12,652 nt of DNA from Acidobacteriota bacterium (lineage in GTDB: Bacteria; Acidobacteriota; Terriglobia; Terriglobales; Acidobacteriaceae): the NCBI GenBank assembly GCA_021799405.1, contig JAJZAL010000154.1:1-12652 (forward strand), in the 5' to 3' direction. Shown piece after piece: positions 7,456 to 12,652 of the stretch; position 1 is the first letter of the stretch, and every line of letters begins with the position of its first letter. Both the position numbers and the translations under genes were made by a program. The notes under the pieces are model-generated. The model was not told the origin of the DNA, searched no databases, and was given only the letters and a program-made list of their open reading frames with translations.

Positions 7456-7480
7456 CTTGCTTTCTCGCGGAGAAGCCAAG
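7456..7480. terminator. Hairpin just after the GH28-CE8 stop; possible terminator
   Basis: CTTGCTTTCTC (7456-7466) and GAGAAGCCAAG (7470-7480) can pair at 9 of 11 positions around a GCG loop, starting 2 nt after the stop codon. No T-run follows on either strand, so it is not a classical intrinsic terminator. It may be a 3'-end stabilising or weak termination structure. Confidence 0.3.
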
Positions 7481-7557
7481 CACGATGAGCAGAGGTCCTG
7501 TGAGTAAGTACCGCCGCTGCCGCTCAGCTTGGAGCGAAGGCAGAAGAGAGTTCAGTG

Positions 7558-7877
7558 ATGAGGAGAAGACGCGTCGTTGAAGGCGGCGCCGCGATTGGCG
7601 CAGTCGGCGGTTGGCATTTGCACGGCCAGCGGATGAGCGCGCAAGCAGACAGGACTCGTCCGGAGATCGTGCGCCGGACGTTCTTGTGCTGCCCGACGAT
7701 GGGTGGAATCTCGGGATCAACTGGAAGGCATCGTGGAGAGACGACGTCGTCTTTCTGCCGGAGGATGTCGATCTCGCCGGGCTTCCGGCAAATCCGCCCG
7801 CCGGCGGATGGCAGGGCTTGTGCGCGCGCACGAGCGGGCCCCACGGAACGACACTAGAGCATCAAGCACAAGTTTAG
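7558..7877 (+). pseudogene. Decayed 5' fragment of a secreted glycosidase, probably GH2-like
   Basis: From ATG 7558 one frame reads MRRRRVVEGGAAIGAVGGWH, which looks like a (possibly twin-arginine) export leader. A second frame, from about 7650 to a TAG at 7875-7877, reads LVLPDDGWNLGINWKASWRD, then FLPEDVDLAGLPANPPAGGW. The pattern of LP-D-W-L, then W-x-D-D, LPEDV-x-L, LP-x-NPP-x-GGW matches, from memory, the start of the mature part of large GH2-type sugar-binding-domain hydrolases of Bacteroidota and Acidobacteriota. The leader and mature part are in different frames and the protein stops after about 90 residues, whereas such enzymes exceed 800. I therefore read it as a remnant with a frameshift near 7640-7680 and a large deletion. 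The family assignment has not been checked against a database. Confidence 0.5.
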
Positions 7878-7999
7878 TCAGCATGGTGGAGAATCAGCAG
7901 TTGGAAGCCAATCGGCGCACCGCACAACTTTCACTCCCGGATCATTCAGGACCACATGCCGGGAAGTGGCTACCTGCGCCGCAGACAGCGACCGTCGGC

Positions 8000-10900
8000 T
8001 CATTGCGCCTCTTCGCGAATCACCTTGACCGGCCCAAGCAGGCCGGAGGGCAGCAGCGGCGAGTCAGCCCGGTAGGGCTTAACGTCGGTGAAGGTGTACT
8101 TGGTCGCACCGGGCTGTTGATCGCCGATCAGCCGATTCACCCACGCGTTCACGACCTCGATCCTGATCTGATTCGCGCCGGACTTTAGGGCCGTGGTCGC
8201 ATCCACGCGATACGGCGCGTGCCAGGTCTCACCCAGGTTCTTTCCATTGACGGTCACAACAGCCAGGTTCTTCACATCACCCAAATCTATCCACACATGG
8301 GCTCCCTTCTGGAACCACTGCGGCGAGGCCTGGAAAGTCTTTGTGTATACGCCCACACCGGAGAAGTATTTCACCCCCGCGTCATCGCTCTTGCTCCAGT
8401 CGATGAGCTTGTCCATAACGACGGACGCCGGAGCACCACGGCCTGGCTGGAACTGGACCTTCCATGGCCCGCTGATCGTCGCCACCGTGGTGTCGTTCAC
8501 TGGCGGAAGCGTGAAAACAGTCTTGCTCGTTGGCTTGCGGAAGACCACAAAGATTGTTCCCCACGGCTCCAATTGAAGTGGCATGGTGGTGCGGCCATCT
8601 GCGATCGAGTACGCAGCAGGCTCAGTCTTGCCCGTTTCTGCGTACCACAATTGAGGCGCGTGGCCGGCGACGCGGAAGGTAGCCTCTACGCGGGTGGGGT
8701 AATCGCTGCGGTTATCGACGAAGTAGAGATCGCCATCGGCAAGCTTGCGGTGAACGAACTTCAGGTTGGCCTCAGGACCGGACTGCGTCGTGTAGGCGAA
8801 GTCCGGCGGCACGCGCATGGCATCGAGCGCTTGAGCTACAGTTTGGCCGGCATAGACCGTCCCTTTGCCTACATGATGCACGCCGGTGCCATCGCCGAAG
8901 AGCTCGTTCGCGAGTGTATGGAATTCGCTCTGGTTGTCGGCAAGGCTGGGATCATCTGTTGGTTTGTCGCCGGCAACGGTGGCTCCGTTGATCACAAGCT
9001 GGTGGATAGCGCGTAGCACCGGCAGCGACATGTGGCGGCTGTACAGCGCCAGTCCGAGCACGCGATAAGTGGTACCGCCAGGCGTCGTGATGCGGCCGCC
9101 GGCGTTGACTTTGAGTACATGAATGAGCGCATCGGCGTTGACGTAGTCAAAGCCATAACCTTCCGGCAAGTCCGGTGATTTGGTGTGATAGATAGCAGTA
9201 AGGTTGGAGTCTTCACCGTAGTAGTAAATCACGTCCGCGCCAAAGTGCCCCTGCTGCAGCATGTAGCTGTTACGCGCCAGATAAGTAACCCACGGACCGG
9301 CTTCGTTCGCCCAGGTTTCGTTGCGGTTAAACCATTGGCCGAAGGGGCCGAGCGTCAATCCAGGCGCCTTGCCCACCAAAGGCTGGTGCGCCGACTCGTG
9401 AATGCAGAAGCGGTTGATGCCGTTGAGGAACTCCTGATCGGCGGTAGGCTTCAACGTAGCGGGCGACCATGCCCAGGGCGCGGCGGCAGCGGTCATCGAT
9501 TCCGCCGCGGCAATATTCTGGCCGTAGATGTGGGCTACGGAGGCGGATTCACGATCATCGGCGTTGTAGTCATATTGAACCTTGTTCACGCCGGGGGTCT
9601 GCGTCCACATCGCGCTCATCGGCACTTCGCTGAACTTCTTCACCTCCATGCCGTCAGCAATGAAAGCGCGGCCGCTTTCGTGCGACTCACTGTAGTGGCC
9701 CATGTGCCACTCGTGCAGCACATCCTCCAGCACGCCGTAGTGCTCATAGGCGATGAGATCGCCTATGGTTTCGCGGAAGTCCCAAAGAAAGCGGTCGCTG
9801 TCGGCCACACTTCCCACAATTTCTCCGGTGAGTACCGGCATCCAGGGAACAGGATCGTAGCCGCGCAGGCGTTTGAAGTCGGCAATCATGTTGTCGGTCC
9901 AATTCTCAGAGCCGGCTTCCCAACTGTCGTTGACAACATAGGTAATGCCACGCTGACCCATCATCTCCGGACCCACGGTGTTCTTGTAGCTGTCCAGATA
10001 GTTCTCCATATATTGCCGCACGTCCTGGCCATTGAGCTTATCGACTTCGAGGCCGGTGGCTTCAGCGGTGGCGGGATGATTGGTGATGCCGAGCAGGCTG
10101 TAGCCAAAGCGGAGCACGACCCAGCGCCCGGGCGGAGGAGTCCAGTCGAGAGTACCGTCAGGACGCATCTTTGAGGTGAGATTGATGACGTCGGATTTCT
10201 TCACCGCATCATTGGGACCGGCGGGCGGCGTGGCAAATTCATACAGATCGGGCGCTGTTACAAAAGCGGCTTTCTCTTCAAAGTGATTGACGCGTGCACC
10301 GGGATGCAGGACCAGTTCGGCAATTTCGTACTCGGTAGGCGTGGGCCCGGCATTCAACCCCAAAGATTTCGGATCAACGCCCACTGCCCATGCGGGCGGC
10401 CGAGGGGGAGGCACGCGAAGAAACGTAACGCGAAAGTACTTCGCCGTGACGGCCGGAAAGGAGACGGTCGTTTCGGGAGCGCTGCCGGCGTTGAGTTGCG
10501 CGACTGTGCGCCAGGCTCGGCCATCGTCGCTAGCTTCGAGAGCTTTCTCCGGCGCCGCAATGCCGTAAACGATTGCAACAGCCCGGCTGGGATTGCTCGT
10601 GACCAGCGTGACCGCGCGGATCGTGACGGGCTTGGGAAAGGCGTATTGAATCCAGGCCTTCTGTCCGGGCGGCGGAATGGCAATCCCGGTCGACTTCGAG
10701 AGATCACCATCTATCAGCATCGCGATATCTGGCGAGCCGCCGCTGGCGGTGATGACCGGGTGGAGCGACTCCAGCGCGACATCGCTTTCCGGCTGTCGAT
10801 AGGCAACAACAACCGAGTCAGCATAGAACTGAGGAGCAGGCTTGCCTCCGCGCTCAGCGCGGAGAACATCGTGAATGCCGATGTTCTGAAAAGCGCCGGT

Positions 10901-11395
10901 GTTCCCCGGCGGATGAGGAAGCTTGCCTTCGAATGGCTGGCCGCCTTCGATAACGGTCGCGCTCCAGACATACTTCTTCATGCCCGCGGAGGGCGGAACC
11001 CAGGGTCCGCCGGACTCGCTCCATCCAGGAGAACCGGCAATGGCCATCTCCATGCCGTCTTGGTTACCGAGGTTGATCGCATACCTGAATGCGTCTTGCC
11101 ACGCAGGCGTCATGTACGCCAAACGCTGCTTGACCACCTGCGGCGTAGAGAGCGCGGCATCGAAGGTCTGAAAGCCGCCCAAACCGACCTGGTGCATCCA
11201 GTCCAGGTCAAGCTTAATGCCTACCTCGGTGATGTTGCCATTCATCCAATGCCACCAGACACGTGGCCTCGCGCCATCGGGCGGATTTTCAAAGCCACTC
11301 CGCAAGGGGTCCGCAGACTTCTGCGCAGTAGCAACGCCAAGGCATAGGATCAACAACAAGCTCGCCGAAAGTAGATCTCTCATTCTGGAATACAT
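8000..11395 (-). CDS. Secreted GH106 alpha-L-rhamnosidase
   Basis: Exo-acting enzyme that removes terminal alpha-L-rhamnose, as in rhamnogalacturonan side chains or other rhamnosides. The start ATG 11395-11393 gives 1131 residues and a Sec signal peptide (MYSRMRDLLSASLLLILCLGVATAQ) with AAGGGA 5 nt upstream. The frame is open upstream to 11521, but those 42 residues lack signal features. The mature N-terminus has the GH106 hallmark RVWWHWMNGN (from W47), then GIKLDLDWMHQVGLGGFQ. A galactose-binding-like or F5/8-type insert (about 205-365) follows. The catalytic barrel has conserved NDSWEAGSENWT (E493 is a candidate acidic residue), then DFRETIGDL and a region ending near SHESGRAFIADG. Residues about 970-1131 form a C-terminal beta-sandwich of GH2 sugar-binding type (TVNGKNLGETWHAPYRVD). 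The length is typical. It follows the sulfatase on the same strand after a 131-bp gap, so cotranscription is possible. Confidence 0.92.
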   Translation of the reverse strand: MYSRMRDLLSASLLLILCLGVATAQKSADPLRSGFENPPDGARPRVWWHWMNGNITEVGIKLDLDWMHQVGLGGFQTFDAALSTPQVVKQRLAYMTPAWQDAFRYAINLGNQDGMEMAIAGSPGWSESGGPWVPPSAGMKKYVWSATVIEGGQPFEGKLPHPPGNTGAFQNIGIHDVLRAERGGKPAPQFYADSVVVAYRQPESDVALESLHPVITASGGSPDIAMLIDGDLSKSTGIAIPPPGQKAWIQYAFPKPVTIRAVTLVTSNPSRAVAIVYGIAAPEKALEASDDGRAWRTVAQLNAGSAPETTVSFPAVTAKYFRVTFLRVPPPRPPAWAVGVDPKSLGLNAGPTPTEYEIAELVLHPGARVNHFEEKAAFVTAPDLYEFATPPAGPNDAVKKSDVINLTSKMRPDGTLDWTPPPGRWVVLRFGYSLLGITNHPATAEATGLEVDKLNGQDVRQYMENYLDSYKNTVGPEMMGQRGITYVVNDSWEAGSENWTDNMIADFKRLRGYDPVPWMPVLTGEIVGSVADSDRFLWDFRETIGDLIAYEHYGVLEDVLHEWHMGHYSESHESGRAFIADGMEVKKFSEVPMSAMWTQTPGVNKVQYDYNADDRESASVAHIYGQNIAAAESMTAAAAPWAWSPATLKPTADQEFLNGINRFCIHESAHQPLVGKAPGLTLGPFGQWFNRNETWANEAGPWVTYLARNSYMLQQGHFGADVIYYYGEDSNLTAIYHTKSPDLPEGYGFDYVNADALIHVLKVNAGGRITTPGGTTYRVLGLALYSRHMSLPVLRAIHQLVINGATVAGDKPTDDPSLADNQSEFHTLANELFGDGTGVHHVGKGTVYAGQTVAQALDAMRVPPDFAYTTQSGPEANLKFVHRKLADGDLYFVDNRSDYPTRVEATFRVAGHAPQLWYAETGKTEPAAYSIADGRTTMPLQLEPWGTIFVVFRKPTSKTVFTLPPVNDTTVATISGPWKVQFQPGRGAPASVVMDKLIDWSKSDDAGVKYFSGVGVYTKTFQASPQWFQKGAHVWIDLGDVKNLAVVTVNGKNLGETWHAPYRVDATTALKSGANQIRIEVVNAWVNRLIGDQQPGATKYTFTDVKPYRADSPLLPSGLLGPVKVIREEAQ

Positions 11396-11433
11396 GGGTT
11401 TCCCTTTTACAAGTGCGATCGCGCCTAAATCGT

Positions 11434-11481
11434 TGACAGACATCCTTACTCCATCTCGATTTGGCGCCGCAGTATCTGTCA
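11434..11481. repeat. Spaced inverted repeat TGACAGA...TCTGTCA upstream of GH106
   Basis: TGACAGA (11434-11440) and TCTGTCA (11475-11481) are exact reverse complements 34 bp apart, in the leader of the rhamnosidase gene and next to a possible -10 box (11483-11488). They could be two half-sites of a regulator. They differ from the GTGGTC-type element found upstream of the pectinases. Confidence 0.25.
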
Positions 11482-11482
11482 G

Positions 11483-11512
11483 TCTATAAACCACTTCATA
11501 GCCGCAATTCAA
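11483..11512 (-). promoter_or_regulatory. Possible promoter for the rhamnosidase gene
   Basis: Minus-strand TTGAAT (11512-11507) and TATAGA (11488-11483), 18 bp apart, each matching 4 of 6 consensus positions. This would give a leader of about 80 nt before ATG 11395. It lies directly after the sulfatase stop (11527), so the rhamnosidase could be transcribed independently. Confidence 0.3.
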
Positions 11513-11526
11513 ATCCTGCACCCTCG

Positions 11527-12652
11527 CTAGGCCTGAGTTGGAGTTGCTATCGATCCGGCAGTGCGGTGCAACTCAATTCCATCTTTCTGAAGACGCTGAT
11601 TGTCAATCGGCTCAACCCATCCTGAACTCGCGCCGTGCAAGCTATCCCTCCAAATCTCCCGATAATTTGAAAGGATATTATGCACTCTGGCATATTGCGC
11701 GTCACCGGCTAGATTCCTCGTTTCATGAGGATCACTCCACAGATCATACAACTCCTCAAACGGGGCGGCAGAATCTGTGTAACATAAATACTTCCACCGC
11801 TCAGTACGAATGCCTTCACTCGAAGGAATCCAGCCGCGGTAGGGAAAATGATGTTCAATAAACCATACGTGCCTTCCTTCCGAATCTTTGTCAGCGATCA
11901 AAGGAACAAGGCTTCTACCCTGCGCAGTCGGGGGCGGTTTGAGACCTGCCAGTTCCATGACCGTCGGATGCAGGTCAATATTGAGCGTCATCGCCCCGCG
12001 GCGAGTACCCTTTACGCTCTCAGAAAATCGGGGATCATACACAATGAGAGGCATGCGTATCGATTCCTCTTGCCCATACCATTTGCCTGCTAATCCATGT
12101 TCACCGTTAAATATGCCGTGATCGGCGGAGTAAATAATGATCGTGTTGTCGGCCATTCCCAGCCGCGCGAGCGTCTCCCGCATCGAGCCGATGGCATTGT
12201 CAATTCCGCTGATCAATCTGTAATAGCCTTTGTGTGAAGCCTGATACAGTTCTGGCGTGGCAAAGCGAACGCCCCATCTGTGCCGGCTCTCAGAATGTTG
12301 AATCGCCAGGGGGAATCTACGGATATCGCTCGTAGGAGCACCAACAAACGGAGGGATCGTAACATCCTTATACAGTGACAAGGTATCGGCAGAGGGAAGA
12401 TATTGCTCAGGAGCCTCATCTTGAACGTGTGGGGCCTTAAAACTGACCGACAAGCAAAATGGCTGGCCACGGGGAACACTCTCAAAGAACTCATTCGCCT
12501 GATCCCGCATAATATAGGTAAGATGGGGGCCCTTGGGGCCTTGAGGAAAATACTTCCCTTGTCCCGGGAAGCCTTTCCAGTAATCGAATTCTCCGGAAGG
12601 CATTGTGTCACCTACCCCGAATTTTCCCACGAACCCGATATGGTAACCCGCT
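11527..12652 (-). CDS. Type I (S1) sulfatase, N-terminus off the window
   Basis: Hydrolyses sulfate esters, most likely of a polysaccharide given the neighbours. The frame is open through the right edge; 374 residues are visible. The first ones, AGYHIGFVGKFG, are the conserved sulfatase GY-x5-GK stretch (K10), which normally lies about 100 residues into the protein. A GTG at 12630 is therefore not the start, and the N-terminal Cys/Ser-x-Pro-x-Arg formylglycine motif lies outside the window. Other conserved parts are SFKAPH (K72, H75), SADHG (metal ligands D177 and H178) followed by GEHGLAGKW (K190), and the C-terminal YDLWSDPHETRNLAGD typical of the family. GC is near 48% on lines I counted, against 62-67% in lines of the adjacent rhamnosidase gene, which suggests separate acquisition. 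The S1 subfamily and substrate cannot be assigned from sequence alone. Confidence 0.9.
   Translation of the reverse strand, partial: AGYHIGFVGKFGVGDTMPSGEFDYWKGFPGQGKYFPQGPKGPHLTYIMRDQANEFFESVPRGQPFCLSVSFKAPHVQDEAPEQYLPSADTLSLYKDVTIPPFVGAPTSDIRRFPLAIQHSESRHRWGVRFATPELYQASHKGYYRLISGIDNAIGSMRETLARLGMADNTIIIYSADHGIFNGEHGLAGKWYGQEESIRMPLIVYDPRFSESVKGTRRGAMTLNIDLHPTVMELAGLKPPPTAQGRSLVPLIADKDSEGRHVWFIEHHFPYRGWIPSSEGIRTERWKYLCYTDSAAPFEELYDLWSDPHETRNLAGDAQYARVHNILSNYREIWRDSLHGASSGWVEPIDNQRLQKDGIELHRTAGSIATPTQA

Larger units (their letters stand above)
7455..7999. other. Region without an intact gene between two convergent enzyme genes
   Basis: About 545 bp between the convergent GH28-CE8 and GH106 genes. 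It contains a hairpin (7456-7480), a frameshifted glycosidase remnant (7558-7877) and a further protein-like stretch in the same frame after a stop (7878-7985). No RNA gene or insertion-sequence end was recognised. Confidence 0.55.

Noticed and set aside
9185..11347. Two long plus-strand open frames (329 and 354 codons) opposite the rhamnosidase gene
   Set aside because: Both lie inside the well-supported GH106 gene on the other strand and show no domain-like sequence; they are shadows of high-GC codon use.
11527..12630. GTG at 12630 as the sulfatase start
   Set aside because: The frame is open through the right edge and the residues before the GTG (AGYHIGF) belong to the conserved sulfatase GY...GK region, so the gene begins outside the window.
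1..12652. CRISPR arrays, tRNA/rRNA genes, insertion sequences, riboswitches, phage or defence genes
   Set aside because: I looked for regularly spaced repeats, transposase-like proteins, terminal inverted repeats and structured RNA signatures and saw none that stands up.

Overview
The window looks like part of a polysaccharide (pectin) utilisation locus of a Gram-negative soil-type bacterium, most likely an acidobacterium (Terriglobia). The reasons are a large Oar-like TonB-dependent receptor with an N-terminal carboxypeptidase-regulatory-like domain and no SusD partner, secreted carbohydrate-active enzymes with Sec signal peptides, and moderate-to-high GC. The phylum call rests on gene style, not on a marker gene.

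Layout. 1-2080 (minus): 5' two thirds of the TonB-dependent receptor, running off the left edge. 2081-2586: an AT-richer, gene-free leader/promoter region for it. 2587-3354 (minus): a FadR-type GntR regulator (wHTH + FCD). 3516-4814 (minus): a secreted GH28 polygalacturonase. 4815-5087: divergent promoter region. 5088-7454 (plus): a secreted two-domain enzyme, GH28 polygalacturonase fused to a CE8 pectin methylesterase. 7455-7999: no intact gene, but a frameshifted remnant of the start of another secreted glycosidase, probably GH2-like. 8000-11395 (minus): a 1131-residue GH106 alpha-L-rhamnosidase. 11527-12652 (minus): a sulfatase cut by the right edge, with clearly lower GC than its neighbours.

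How they fit together (inference). The CE8 domain would remove methyl esters from homogalacturonan and the two GH28 modules would cut the exposed galacturonan. GH106 would remove terminal alpha-L-rhamnose and the sulfatase would remove sulfate esters. The receptor would import the oligosaccharides. No galacturonate catabolic enzymes and no inner-membrane transporter are visible.

The most interesting signal outside the genes is a shared 14-bp element, GTGG(T/C)C-N3-CC, with a GGTC-N-GACC-like dyad. It occurs upstream of the receptor (2163-2176), the regulator (3492-3505), the fusion enzyme (5017-5030) and, more weakly, the stand-alone GH28 (4871-4884). It resembles FadR-family operators, so the locus may be a small self-contained regulon of its own GntR protein.
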